Below, one piece after another: positions 8,757 to 17,705 of a stretch of DNA of 64,000 bases. The notes under the pieces are model-generated. The model did not search any database. It was given only the letters and a program-made list of their open reading frames with translations, and was not told where the DNA came from. Origin of the DNA: SSSZ01 sp036732025 (GTDB lineage: Bacteria > Pseudomonadota > Gammaproteobacteria > Burkholderiales > Rhodocyclaceae); NCBI GenBank assembly GCA_036732025.1, contig DAINDE010000019.1:1-64000 (forward strand). Direction: 5' to 3'. Every line of letters begins with the position of its first letter. Within the stretch, counting starts at the first letter, position 1. The position numbers were made by a program, and so were the translations under genes.

Positions 8757-10235
8757 ATGTTCGAGAATTTCGTTGTCCCCGATCTCCTGCCCGCTGCGCC
8801 GGAACTCTTCCTGGCGGCCATGGCCTGCATCCTCCTGCTGGTGGATGTCATGGTCAAGGACAGCCGGCGTACCGTCACCTTCGCCCTGACCCAGCTCACC
8901 CTTCTGGGCTGCCTGGTCATCCAGGTGCTGACCAGTACCACCGGTATCGCCTACACCTTCAGCAACATGTTCGTAGACGACCTGATGGCCGACCTGCTGA
9001 AAGTCTTCCTGTATCTGACGGTCATCGTCGTCCTCTTCTACTCCCGCGGCTACGTGCTGGACCGCGAGGCCATGAACAAGGGCGAGTACTACATCCTGGC
9101 GCTCTTCGCCACGCTGGGCATGATGGTGATGATCTCCGCCAACCACTTCCTGACCATCTACCTGGGCCTGGAACTGCTGTCCCTCTCCCTCTACGCCATG
9201 GTCGCCATGAACCGGGAATCCCTGGTGTCCACCGAGGCGGCGATGAAGTACTTCGTCCTCGGCGCCCTGGCTTCCGGCCTGCTGCTCTACGGCATGTCGA
9301 TGATCTACGGCGCCACCGGCACCCTGGAGATCACCGGCGTCGGCGAGCGCCTGATGAGCGGCGGCGCCAACAAGACCGTGCTGGTCTTCGGCCTTGTCTT
9401 CCTGGTCGCCGGCCTCGCCTTCAAGCTGGGCGTGGTGCCCTTCCACATGTGGATTCCCGACGTCTATCACGGCGCCCCCACGGCGGTGACACTGTTCATC
9501 GGTTCCGCCCCCAAGCTGGCCGCCTTCGCCATCACCATGCGCATGCTGGTCAATGGCCTCATCACCCTGGCCGCCGACTGGCAGTCCATGCTCATCATCC
9601 TGTCGGTGCTGTCCATGGCCATTGGCAACCTGGCTGCCATCGCCCAGACCAACCTGAAGCGCATGCTGGCCTACTCCGCCATCTCCCACATGGGCTTCAT
9701 GCTGCTCGGCATCGTCACCGGCGTGGTCGGCGGCGACGTCCGCTACGCCCTCAACGCCTACAGTTCGGCGATGTTCTACGTGGTGGCCTACGTGCTGATG
9801 TCGGCCGGCTCCTTCGGCATCATCCTGCTGCTGGCCCGGGCCGGTTTCGAGTCCGACAACCTGGAAGACTTTAAGGGCCTCAACAAGCGTAGCCCGTGGT
9901 TTGCCGGCATGATGCTGGTGATGATGTTCTCCATGGCCGGCGTGCCCTTCTTCATCGGTTTCTTCGCCAAGTTCGCCGTGCTGCAGGCAGTCGTCGCCGC
10001 CGGCTACATCTGGCTGGCCGTGGTGGCGGTGGCCTTCTCGCTGATCGGCGCCTTCTACTACCTGCGTGTGGTCAAGCTCATGTACTTCGACGCCCCCGTC
10101 AACGAGACGCCGCTGGCGGCGCCGCTTTCCATGCGCGTCCTGGTGTCGGCCAACGGGCTCGCGGTGGCGGTCCTGGGTGCCTTCCCCCAGGTTCTCATGT
10201 CCCTCTGCGCCTATTCCCTGGTGCGTTCGCTCTGA
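8757..10235 (+). CDS. nuoN: NADH-quinone oxidoreductase subunit N
   Basis: Last gene of the nuo operon, 492 residues, the third antiporter-type proton-pumping subunit. It shows the family pattern LGLELLSLSLYAMVAMNRES, PFHMWIPDVYHGAPTAVT and YSAISHMGFMLLG. A strong intrinsic terminator follows the stop, which marks the operon end. Confidence 0.96.
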   Translation: MFENFVVPDLLPAAPELFLAAMACILLLVDVMVKDSRRTVTFALTQLTLLGCLVIQVLTSTTGIAYTFSNMFVDDLMADLLKVFLYLTVIVVLFYSRGYVLDREAMNKGEYYILALFATLGMMVMISANHFLTIYLGLELLSLSLYAMVAMNRESLVSTEAAMKYFVLGALASGLLLYGMSMIYGATGTLEITGVGERLMSGGANKTVLVFGLVFLVAGLAFKLGVVPFHMWIPDVYHGAPTAVTLFIGSAPKLAAFAITMRMLVNGLITLAADWQSMLIILSVLSMAIGNLAAIAQTNLKRMLAYSAISHMGFMLLGIVTGVVGGDVRYALNAYSSAMFYVVAYVLMSAGSFGIILLLARAGFESDNLEDFKGLNKRSPWFAGMMLVMMFSMAGVPFFIGFFAKFAVLQAVVAAGYIWLAVVAVAFSLIGAFYYLRVVKLMYFDAPVNETPLAAPLSMRVLVSANGLAVAVLGAFPQVLMSLCAYSLVRSL

Positions 10236-10260
10236 GGCCGGATTCGCAACGCAGCCGCCA

Positions 10261-10290
10261 ACGCCCCGCCAGCCGGGGCGTTTTGTTTTG
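10261..10290 (+). terminator. Intrinsic terminator of the nuo operon
   Basis: An 8-bp GC-rich stem (10261-10268 pairing with 10274-10281) with a 5-nt loop is followed by a T-rich run. It lies 25 nt after nuoN and just before the NUDIX gene, whose ribosome binding site (GGAGG) begins at its end. Confidence 0.85.
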
Positions 10291-10299
10291 GAGGAAGCC

Positions 10300-10851
10300 A
10301 TGGACGACGACAGCCACCTGACCGAACATCCCCTCGCCAGCGACCTGGTCTTCCAGGGCAAATTGCTGGAGGTGCGGCGGGATCGTGTGCGCCTGCCCGA
10401 CCAGGGCGAATCGGTCCGGGAATACGTCGTCCACCCCGGCGCCGTGGTGGTCATCGCCCTGCTCGACAGCGGCCGCCTGCTCTTCGAGCGCCAGTTCCGC
10501 TACCCCTTGCGCCGCGTCTTCCTGGAATTGCCCGCCGGCAAGATCGACCCGGGCGAGGACATCGCCGCCACTGCCCGCCGCGAGCTGCTGGAGGAAACCG
10601 GCCACGCCGCCGAGCACTGGCAGCACCTGGGCGTCATGCACCCCTGCATTGGCTATTCCGACGAACGGATCGAGATATTCCTGGCCCGGGGCGTGCGGCA
10701 GGTGGCGGCCCAAAGCCTGGACCACCACGAATTCCTTGAAGTGCTCGACCTCTCGCCGGCAGAGGCTCGGGAAGCGGTGCTGCAAGGCCAGATCACCGAT
10801 GCCAAGACCATCACCGCCCTCTATTGGGCGGAACGGATCATCGGCGCCTGA
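10300..10851 (+). CDS. NUDIX hydrolase, ADP-ribose pyrophosphatase-like
   Basis: 183-residue NUDIX hydrolase. The Nudix box GX5EX7REXXEEXG is intact (GKIDPGED through RRELLEETG), giving the Mg2+-binding helix that cleaves nucleoside diphosphates linked to X. The N-terminal beta-strand domain and a GYSDERIEIFLA segment resemble the ADP-ribose pyrophosphatase subfamily, so ADP-sugar turnover is likely; the exact substrate is inference. The frame extends upstream into nuoN, but the ATG at 10300 has a GGAGG site 4-5 nt upstream and gives the normal family length. Confidence 0.88.
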   Translation: MDDDSHLTEHPLASDLVFQGKLLEVRRDRVRLPDQGESVREYVVHPGAVVVIALLDSGRLLFERQFRYPLRRVFLELPAGKIDPGEDIAATARRELLEETGHAAEHWQHLGVMHPCIGYSDERIEIFLARGVRQVAAQSLDHHEFLEVLDLSPAEAREAVLQGQITDAKTITALYWAERIIGA

Positions 10852-10860
10852 TACCAGCCC

Positions 10861-11700
10861 CTACTGGCGGATTTCCCGGGCATTGCCGGGGAAGGGGAAT
10901 TCACCGCTGCTGCGGAAGGGGTTGATGTCCAGTCCGCCCCGGCGGGTGTAGCGGGCGTAGACCGCCAGGGCCTGGGGGGCGCAGCGACGGGCAATGTCGC
11001 AGAAGATGCGCTCCACGCACTGCTCGTGGAACTCGTTGTGGTTGCGGAAGGAAACGATATAGCGCAGCAGGCCGGCCCGGTCGAGGGGGCGGCCCCGGTA
11101 GCGGACGACCACCATGGCCCAGTCCGGCTGGCCGGTCACCAGGCAATTCGATTTGAGGAGGTGGGAATAGAGCGTCTCCTCGACTAGCGGGCCATCGGTC
11201 GTGCCCAGCAACTCCGGCGCCGGCTGGTAGGCGTCGCAAGCCACGTCCAGCTCGTCCAGCAGGACGCCCGCGGGATAGGCGATGCAGGCCTCGGGGCGGC
11301 GTTCCAGGGGTTCGATCGTGACCGCCACGGCAGCACCGGCGGCGGCGGAGAGATCCCGGGCGAGGGCGGCCCGGACCATGTCGGCATCGGCAAAGGCCGT
11401 CTGGTTGAAGGAATTGAGATAAAGCTTGAGGGACTTCGATTCCACCAACCGCGGGCTGTCGGCGGGAACGGTGAAGGTGCCGACGGCGGCCACCGGCTTG
11501 CCCCGGGGATTGAGCCAGGACAGCTCGTAGGCGTTCCACACGTCCATGCCGACGAAGGGGAGGGGGGTGCCGGCGGCCAGGCCCAGTTCGTCGCGCTTCA
11601 ACTGCCGCGGGATGGGGTAGAGCAGTTCCGGCGCGTAGTGGCTGCGGTACTCGGTGGGCTTGCCGAGGGGGGAAAGGACGCTGGGGTCGCTGGGCGGCAT
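10861..11700 (-). CDS. queF: NADPH-dependent 7-cyano-7-deazaguanine reductase
   Basis: Reduces preQ0 to preQ1 in the synthesis of the tRNA nucleoside queuosine. The protein is of the long, tandem-domain type (about 280 residues). It contains ESKSLKLYLNSFNQT (substrate-binding Glu and QueF motif), the catalytic cysteine in LLKSNCLVTGQPDW and the C-terminal NEFHEQCVERIF and RYTRRGGLDINP signatures. ATG at 11700 gives an N-terminus aligned with the family; an in-frame TTG at 11733 would add 11 residues with no better ribosome binding site. It is convergent with the NUDIX gene and lies 3' of nrdJ on the same strand. Confidence 0.95.
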   Translation of the reverse strand: MPPSDPSVLSPLGKPTEYRSHYAPELLYPIPRQLKRDELGLAAGTPLPFVGMDVWNAYELSWLNPRGKPVAAVGTFTVPADSPRLVESKSLKLYLNSFNQTAFADADMVRAALARDLSAAAGAAVAVTIEPLERRPEACIAYPAGVLLDELDVACDAYQPAPELLGTTDGPLVEETLYSHLLKSNCLVTGQPDWAMVVVRYRGRPLDRAGLLRYIVSFRNHNEFHEQCVERIFCDIARRCAPQALAVYARYTRRGGLDINPFRSSGEFPFPGNAREIRQ

Positions 11701-11736
11701 GGCGCGGTGGTGGGCGAAGGACAGAGGTGGCAAATG

Positions 11737-11770
11737 AAATACCCCGGGGTCGACCGCTCCCGGGGCATTT
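11737..11770 (-). terminator. Probable terminator between nrdJ and queF
   Basis: A 12-bp inverted repeat (11737-11748 with 11759-11770, one G-U pair in RNA) with a 10-nt loop lies 42 nt downstream of the nrdJ stop. In the minus direction it is followed by a U-rich but interrupted tract, so termination is probably partial. Confidence 0.6.
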
Positions 11771-11811
11771 CGTTCAGGCTGGCGGGACCGCAGCGGCGGT
11801 CCGTCCGGCGC

Positions 11812-14706
11812 TCAGCCGCAGGTGCCGACGGCGCCGCAGGCGGTGCAGAAGTCGCAGCCGTCCTTCCTGATCACCGTATGGTTGCCGCACTCGCCGCAGA
11901 GCTTGCCCTGAGTGGGCAGGACGGTGTTGCTGGCGTCTTCCGGGGCCTTGAGGATGCCCATCTGCTGCAGGGGGAAGCCCTCTTCGTCCAGGATGCCGAG
12001 CATGGCATAGCGGTGGATGATGAGGCGGGCGATGTAGGCCACCGTGGAGGGGAAGGTCTGCTGCTTGCGGGAGCCGGGGACGAAGGCCATGAAATCGCCC
12101 AGGGGCTCGGGGTAGTCCAGCAGCTTGCGCAGCTTCATGCCGATCCAGGCCGGATCGAGGACGCGCATGTCGAGGGACAGGAGCTTGCACAGGCCGTCCA
12201 GGGCGCGCGGGTAGTTGCCGGCCAGCCACATGGAGTAGGGGCGGGTGACGCCGTCGGGCAGGGTGATCTCCTTAAGGCCGAGGACGAAATCCTCGCCGGT
12301 GGAGGGGTTGCCCACGTCCACCGTCCAGGACAGGGTGCCGTCGGTACCGGTCTTCGGCTCCTTGGCGCTGAACAGGGCATCCTTCACCGGGGTGGGGCCG
12401 TCGTGGCGCAGGGCGCCCAGTTGCTCGACGCGCCAGTGGATGACCTGGGCCATGGCGGAAACCACGGAGGGCACGCGCTTCCTTTCGCCATAGGGGGGCA
12501 TGGGCAGCTCGAAGGAATCGCCCGGGGTCTTGGCCAGGGCCTCCAGCTTCATCTCCAGCCAGGCGTGGTCGTTGGCCCGCATGTCCATGGACAGGGTCTT
12601 GGCGACGGCGCCCAGGCCGCGGGGTTCGGCCGGGCCGTTGGCCCACACCTCGAAGGGCCAGGCGCGGCCTTCCGGCTCCACGTGGCCGACGAAGAGGGCG
12701 AACTTGCCGATGGGCGAGTCGATCATGTAGGTCCAGCACAGGTTGCCTTCTGGCAGGTTGGGGCGGCCCGGCCAGCGCAGGCTGGCCAGCACCGGCGCCG
12801 GCAGGTCCTTGATGGACAGGCGGCGGTTGGCGTCGGAGACGAAGTCCTGGGGCGCCTTGGCGGCGTCGGCCACCGGGGCCTCGGCCTTGGCCGGCTCGAC
12901 GGAGAGCACCGAGCCCAGCACGCTGTTGGGGCGGTAGGTGGCCAGGCCCTTCAAGCCGGCCTTCCAGGCCTGCATGTAGAGATCCTGGAAATCCTCGTAA
13001 GGATAGTCCGCCGGCACATTCACCGTCTTGGAGATGGAAGTGTCGATGTAGGGCGCCACGGCGGCGACCATGTCGGCGTGGGCTTTGGCGGAAATCTCCA
13101 GGGCGGTGACGAAATACTCGGGCAGATTGGTCACGTCGCCGCCCAGGTGCTTGTAGAGGCGCCAGGCGTAGTCCTCGACGGCGTATTCCTTGAGGGTGCC
13201 GTCCTGCATGCGCTTCTTGCGGTTATAGGTCCAGGAGAAAGGCGGCTCGATGCCGTTGGAGGCGTTGTCGGCGAAGGCGAGTGAAATGGTGCCGGTGGGG
13301 GCGATGGACAACAGATGGCTGTTGCGCAGGCCGTGCTTCCGGATTTCCGTCTTGATGTCGTTGGGCAGGCGGGAGGCGAAATTGCCGCCGGAAAGGTACA
13401 ACTCGGCGTTGAACAGCGGGAAGGCGCCGCGTTCCTTGGCCAGTTCGACGGAATGCAGGTAGGCGGTATCGCGCATGTATTCGGAAATGCGGGCGGCCAT
13501 GGCGCGTGCTTCGGGCTTGTCGTAGGTGAGGCGCAGCATGGCCAGGGCATCGCCCAGGCCGGTGAAGCCGAGGCCGACCCGGCGCTTGTTGGCGGCTTCC
13601 TGGGCCTGGCGCTCCAGGGGCCAGTGGGTGGCGTCCAGCACGTTGTCCAGCATGCGGGTGGACACCTTGACCACTTCGCCGAAGGCCTCGAAGTCGAACT
13701 CGGCCTTGTCGGAGAAGGGGTGGCGCACGAACAGGGTGAGATTGATGGAGCCCAGGCAGCAGCAGCCGTAGGGGGGCAGGGGCTGTTCGGCGCAGGGATT
13801 GGTGGCCTCGATCACCTCGCAGTAATTGAGGTTGTTGTCCTTGTTCATGCGGTCGAGGAAGAGGATGCCCGGCTCGGCGTGGTCGTAGGTGGATTTCATC
13901 ACCTGGTCCCACAGGTCGCGGGCGCGCACCTTGCGATAGACCCAGAGGCCGTCCTCGCGCTGGTAGGCGCCGGAAGACTTCATGTCGGTGTTGGGCTCGG
14001 CCCGATGCACCAGTTCCACGTCGCCGTCGGCATCCACGGCCTGCATGAAGGCGTCGGAAACGCCGATGGAGATGTTGAAGTTGGTCAGGTCGCCCTGGTC
14101 CTTGGCGTGGATGAAGTCCTCGATGTCCGGATGGTCGCAGCGCAGCACGCCCATCTGGGCGCCGCGGCGGGCGCCGGCGGATTCGACGGTCTCGCAGGAA
14201 CGGTCGAAGACGCGCATGTAGGAGACGGGGCCGGAGGCGCGGGACTGGGTGCCCTTCACATGGGCGCCCTGGGGACGGATGCTGGAGAAGTCGTAGCCGA
14301 CGCCGCCGCCCCGGCGCATGGTCTCGGCGGCCTGGGCCAGCGCCGTGTAGATGCCGGGTTTGCCGTCGGTGGTTTCGACGATGGAATCGCCCACCGGCTG
14401 CACGAAGCAGTTGATGAGGGTGGCCTGGAGGTCGGTACCGGCGGCGGAGTTGATGCGGCCGGCAGGGACGAAGCCGTTTTCCTGCGCCCACAGGAACTTG
14501 GCCTCCCACTGGGCCTGGTCCTTTTCCTTCTCCACCTGGGCCAGGGCCCAGGCGACGCGCTTGCGCACGTCGTGGACGTTGGTTTCCTTACCCTTGGCGT
14601 ATTTTTCGAGGAGCACCTCGCCGGAGATTTCCTGCTCCAGGAGGGGCGGAATTTCCGGGGCGGCGGGGATATCGGTCAGCGAAAGTTGTTCGGCCACAGG
14701 GTTCAT
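11812..14706 (-). CDS. nrdJ: Adenosylcobalamin-dependent ribonucleoside-diphosphate reductase (class II)
   Basis: Makes deoxyribonucleotides using a B12-generated radical, so it works with or without oxygen. 964 residues. The catalytic barrel shows SAAGTDLQATLINCF near the active-site cysteine and NPCAEQPLPPYG, the family's N-x-C-x-E motif. After the barrel come two TSCPD-type repeats (each with a YMIDSP or TVDVGN start and an RALDG or RGLGA segment). A C-terminal zinc-ribbon-like tail with C-x2-C pairs (CGECGN, CDFCTACG) may hold the redox-active cysteines. A GAGGAG site precedes the ATG, and candidate NrdR boxes lie upstream. No nrdAB or nrdDG genes are nearby. Confidence 0.94.
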   Translation of the reverse strand: MNPVAEQLSLTDIPAAPEIPPLLEQEISGEVLLEKYAKGKETNVHDVRKRVAWALAQVEKEKDQAQWEAKFLWAQENGFVPAGRINSAAGTDLQATLINCFVQPVGDSIVETTDGKPGIYTALAQAAETMRRGGGVGYDFSSIRPQGAHVKGTQSRASGPVSYMRVFDRSCETVESAGARRGAQMGVLRCDHPDIEDFIHAKDQGDLTNFNISIGVSDAFMQAVDADGDVELVHRAEPNTDMKSSGAYQREDGLWVYRKVRARDLWDQVMKSTYDHAEPGILFLDRMNKDNNLNYCEVIEATNPCAEQPLPPYGCCCLGSINLTLFVRHPFSDKAEFDFEAFGEVVKVSTRMLDNVLDATHWPLERQAQEAANKRRVGLGFTGLGDALAMLRLTYDKPEARAMAARISEYMRDTAYLHSVELAKERGAFPLFNAELYLSGGNFASRLPNDIKTEIRKHGLRNSHLLSIAPTGTISLAFADNASNGIEPPFSWTYNRKKRMQDGTLKEYAVEDYAWRLYKHLGGDVTNLPEYFVTALEISAKAHADMVAAVAPYIDTSISKTVNVPADYPYEDFQDLYMQAWKAGLKGLATYRPNSVLGSVLSVEPAKAEAPVADAAKAPQDFVSDANRRLSIKDLPAPVLASLRWPGRPNLPEGNLCWTYMIDSPIGKFALFVGHVEPEGRAWPFEVWANGPAEPRGLGAVAKTLSMDMRANDHAWLEMKLEALAKTPGDSFELPMPPYGERKRVPSVVSAMAQVIHWRVEQLGALRHDGPTPVKDALFSAKEPKTGTDGTLSWTVDVGNPSTGEDFVLGLKEITLPDGVTRPYSMWLAGNYPRALDGLCKLLSLDMRVLDPAWIGMKLRKLLDYPEPLGDFMAFVPGSRKQQTFPSTVAYIARLIIHRYAMLGILDEEGFPLQQMGILKAPEDASNTVLPTQGKLCGECGNHTVIRKDGCDFCTACGAVGTCG

Positions 14707-14712
14707 GAGACG

Positions 14713-14769
14713 CTCCTCGGAATAGTGTTGGTCTGTTCTTGAATTTTGGCAAAGCTACTATATCTAGTG
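14713..14769 (-). promoter_or_regulatory. Candidate pair of NrdR boxes upstream of nrdJ
   Basis: The 12-nt core ACTATATCTAGT (within 14754-14769) matches the palindromic NrdR box (ACTATATATAGT) at 11 of 12 positions. A second site ends in AATAGTGT (14721-14728) and fits only the right half. Centres are about 41 bp apart, near four helical turns, as tandem NrdR boxes often are. NrdR represses ribonucleotide reductase genes. The first box is well supported by sequence, the second is weak. Confidence 0.6.
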
Positions 14770-14845
14770 GGTCGATGCAACACGTTGACTAAATAAGGGG
14801 GTTTTGCTTGGGGCTGTCAGCGCCCTGTCATGGCCCGGAAAAGCC

Positions 14846-14885
14846 AAAAAAAACAATGCCCCGCGATCTTTCGACCGCGGGGCAT
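14846..14885 (-). terminator. Intrinsic terminator of the pta-ackA operon
   Basis: A perfect 10-bp stem (14856-14865 with 14876-14885) and 10-nt loop, followed in the minus direction by a run of eight Us (after UUG), lies about 17 nt beyond the ackA stop. It is a textbook Rho-independent terminator. Confidence 0.9.
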
Positions 14886-14902
14886 CGGGAAAATTTTCCG
14901 GG

Positions 14903-16084
14903 TTACAGGGCCAGCAGCGTCTGGGTGTGGTGAGCGATCATCCACTCCTCGTTAGTGGGGATGACCAGCACATCCACCGGACTGTCGGCGGCGCTGATGC
15001 GCACGTCGTGGCGGGCGTTGGCTTCCGGGTCGAGGCGGATGCCCAGCCAGGCGCTCTGCAGACACACCCGGCGGCGTACCTCGGCGGCGTGCTCGCCGAT
15101 GCCGCCGGTGAACACCAGGGCGTCGAGGCCGCCGGCGGCGGCGGCCAGCGATCCCAGTTCTCGCACGATGCGGTAGCAGAAGAGGTCCACCGCCTCCCGG
15201 GCTTCCGGCTGGTCGGAGGCGAGCAGGGTACGCATGTCCTGGGAAATGCCGGAAACACCCAGCAGGCCGGATTCCTTGTAGAGCAGGCGGGTCAGTTCCT
15301 TGACTCCCATGCCCTTGTTTTCCATGAGGTAGAGCACCACGCCGGGGTCCAGGTTGCCGGTGCGGGTGCCCATCATGAGGCCGTCCACGGCGGTGAAGCC
15401 CATGGTCGAGGCGACCCCCTGGCGGTTGACCATGGCCGCCATGCTGGCGCCGTTGCCCAGGTGGGCGACGACGACGCGGCCGTCGGCCCGGGCAGAATGC
15501 TCGGGCAGAGCGCGGGCGATGAATTCGTAGGAAAGGCCGTGGAAGCCGTAGCGGCGCACGCCCTCGGCGGTGATGGCGCGGGGCAGGCCGAAGGTCTGGG
15601 CCACCGGCGGGTTGCTGCGGTGGAAGGCGGTGTCGAAGCAGGCCACCTGGGGCACGTCGGGCAGCAGCGCCTGCAGCGCCCGGACGCCGGCCAGGTTATG
15701 GGGCTGGTGCAGGGGGGCGAGGGTGACGAAGCCGGCCAGTTGCTCCAGGGTGGCGGCGTCCAACAGCATGGGCCGGGAGAAACGCTCGCCGCCATGGACC
15801 ACCCGGTGGCCGACGGCGGCGATCTGCCAGGCTCCTTCGTGCTCGGTGAACCAGCGCAGGAGCAGGTCGAAGGCCTGGGCGTGGCTGACGCTGTCGCCGT
15901 CCAGGCGTTCGTCCGCCACCCGCTCGCCGCGGCTGTCCTTGGCGACGAGGCGGGTTTCGGCGGTGCCGATGCCGTCGATCTGGCCGGAGACCTCGGCCGT
16001 GGCGGATAGCGGGTGGGCGAGGGGAAAGAGGGCGAACTTGATCGACGACGAGCCAGCGTTGATGGTCAGGATGCCGCGGTTCAT
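14903..16084 (-). CDS. ackA: Acetate/propionate kinase
   Basis: Converts acetyl phosphate and ADP to acetate and ATP; 393 residues, the usual length. The ASKHA-fold phosphate loop is visible at residues 7-15 (INAGSSSIK). Later come HRVVHGG, the catalytic-loop motif CFDTAFH, the HLGNG phosphate-binding motif and the signature MGTRTGNLDPG. The ATG at 16084 overlaps the stop of the upstream Pta-like gene (ATGA), so the two are probably translationally coupled. Butyrate kinase activity cannot be excluded from sequence alone. Confidence 0.93.
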   Translation of the reverse strand: MNRGILTINAGSSSIKFALFPLAHPLSATAEVSGQIDGIGTAETRLVAKDSRGERVADERLDGDSVSHAQAFDLLLRWFTEHEGAWQIAAVGHRVVHGGERFSRPMLLDAATLEQLAGFVTLAPLHQPHNLAGVRALQALLPDVPQVACFDTAFHRSNPPVAQTFGLPRAITAEGVRRYGFHGLSYEFIARALPEHSARADGRVVVAHLGNGASMAAMVNRQGVASTMGFTAVDGLMMGTRTGNLDPGVVLYLMENKGMGVKELTRLLYKESGLLGVSGISQDMRTLLASDQPEAREAVDLFCYRIVRELGSLAAAAGGLDALVFTGGIGEHAAEVRRRVCLQSAWLGIRLDPEANARHDVRISAADSPVDVLVIPTNEEWMIAHHTQTLLAL

Positions 16085-17484
16085 GCGCTGGCGCTCCGCC
16101 GGCTGTGAGCGATGAGGGCGGCGATGACGCAGGAGGCGGTGCGGGTCTCGGCGGTGTCGGCGCGGCTGGTCAGCACGATGGGCACGGTGGTGCCCAGCAC
16201 GATGCCGGCGGTGAGGGCGTTGGCCAGGTATTCGAGCTGCTTGGCCACCATGTTGCCGGATTCCAGGTCGGGCACCACCAGGATCTCGGCATGGCCGGCC
16301 ACCGCCGACTTGATGCCCTTGGTCTTGGCGGCGACGATGGAGACGGCGTTGTCGAAGGCCAGCGGGCCGTCTAGGATGCCACCCTTGATCTGGCCGCGGT
16401 CCGCCATCTTGCACAGGGCGGCGGCGTCCAGGGTCGACTGGATCTTGGGATTCACCGTCTCGACGGCGGAAAGGATCGCCACCTTGGGCTCGGGGATGCC
16501 GATGACGTGGGCCAGGTCGATGGCGTTCTGGATGATGTCCACCTTCTCTTCTAGCGTCGGCGCGATGTTGATGGCGGCGTCGGTGATGAGGAGCGGCCGG
16601 TGGTAGGTGGGCACGTCCATGAGGAAGACGTGGCTGATGCGCCGCGAAGTGCGCAGGCCGTTGGCCCGGGAGACCACCTCGCCCATCAGTTCGTCGGTGT
16701 GCAGGCTGCCCTTCATCAGGGCCTCGGCGTCGCCGTTCCTGACCAGGGATACGGCGATGGCGGCCGAATCGTGGCTGTGTTTGGCATTGACGATGCGGAT
16801 GCCGGTGAGGTCGATACCGTTTTCCTCGGCCACGGAGCGGATCTTGGCCTCCGGCCCGACCAGGATGGGTTCGATGATGCCTTCCTGGAAGGCGATCACC
16901 GGCCCCTTGAGGGATTCCACGTCGCAGGGGTGGGCCACGGCGGTGGGAATGGGCTCCAGGCCCTTCACCCGGTCGAGCAGGTGCTGGTAGCGCTCGTGCT
17001 TGTCGTCGATGCGCACCTCGGGCATGTGGATTTCCTGCAGGCGCTCGATTTTCTCGGTGGGCGCCAGCACCTCGGCGGTGCCCCGCACCACCTGCAGGCC
17101 CTCCTGGTTGGTGCAGACGCAGTCGAAGACCACATGCTGGTTGTGGTCGAACTTCTGCTTGGCGGTGACTGTGATGGTGATGGTGTCGCCGATGGTCACC
17201 GGCCGGGAAAAGTGCAGGGTCTGGTCGACGAGGATGGTGCCGGCACCGGGGAACTGGGTGCCGAGCACCGTCGAGATCAGGGAGCCGCTCCACATGCCGT
17301 GGGCGATGACCTCGCGGAACATGCCGCTTTCGGAATACTCGGGGTCCACCACCGCCGGATTGATGTCCCCGGTCATCACCGCGAAAAGCTTGACGTCCTC
17401 CGGGCGCAGGGTGCGCTGGAGGGAAGCGTNNNNNNNNNNGGTTTTATTGACCAGGTATCGCTGCTGCGTGCTGTCTTGGCTCAT
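16081..17484 (-). CDS. Bifunctional MaoC-like hydratase / phosphate acetyl(butyryl)transferase, interrupted by an assembly gap
   Basis: Two fused domains. Residues about 20-140 form a hot-dog fold MaoC-type (R)-enoyl-CoA hydratase (MTGDINPAVVDPEY, AHGMWSGSLIS). Residues about 165-465 form a phosphate acetyl/butyryltransferase (DNAVSIVAAKTKGIKS, VVPDLESGNM). The fusion could link PHA or fatty-acid intermediates to acyl phosphate, with the coupled acetate kinase making ATP. Ten Ns fall after codon 15. Homologues usually have about nine residues (FDEIxxGD-like) where only four fit here, so the gap is probably a placeholder and the coding frame is otherwise intact. Confidence 0.88.
   Translation of the reverse strand: MSQDSTQQRYLVNKTXXXXASLQRTLRPEDVKLFAVMTGDINPAVVDPEYSESGMFREVIAHGMWSGSLISTVLGTQFPGAGTILVDQTLHFSRPVTIGDTITITVTAKQKFDHNQHVVFDCVCTNQEGLQVVRGTAEVLAPTEKIERLQEIHMPEVRIDDKHERYQHLLDRVKGLEPIPTAVAHPCDVESLKGPVIAFQEGIIEPILVGPEAKIRSVAEENGIDLTGIRIVNAKHSHDSAAIAVSLVRNGDAEALMKGSLHTDELMGEVVSRANGLRTSRRISHVFLMDVPTYHRPLLITDAAINIAPTLEEKVDIIQNAIDLAHVIGIPEPKVAILSAVETVNPKIQSTLDAAALCKMADRGQIKGGILDGPLAFDNAVSIVAAKTKGIKSAVAGHAEILVVPDLESGNMVAKQLEYLANALTAGIVLGTTVPIVLTSRADTAETRTASCVIAALIAHSRRSASA
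17430..17439. other. Assembly gap (10 N)
   Basis: Ten consecutive N characters within the 5' part of the MaoC-Pta gene. The reading frame on both sides is the same when 10 nt are counted, but comparison with family N-termini suggests the true insert is longer by about 15 nt. Confidence 0.95.
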
Positions 17485-17544
17485 GGCCTTCTCCCGATGA
17501 TTGACTGGCGGGTGCGTTTCTTCCCGCCAGCGAAGAGTATAGTA

Positions 17545-17559
17545 TGCTGCGATGCAGCA
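17545..17559. promoter_or_regulatory. Palindrome TGCTGC-N3-GCAGCA, candidate PhaR-type operator
   Basis: A perfect 6-bp inverted repeat with a 3-nt spacer lies in the divergent region between the MaoC-Pta gene and fabI, about 60 bp from the former's start. It fits the CTGC-N3-4-GCAG pattern described for the PHA regulator PhaR in some alphaproteobacteria; use here is inference from sequence and from the acyl-CoA context. Confidence 0.4.
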
Positions 17560-17705
17560 AACAATGTGCCAGCGTGGCCGCCGTCTTCGCCGACTTCAAG
17601 CGGAAACATCGCTCATAGGATAATCTCGGCCCGGGCATGGAATGTGCATCCGCAGCAAGGCCGCCGCGCCGCCGGCGACCCAACCCAACAACAAGGAGTT
17701 TCAGC

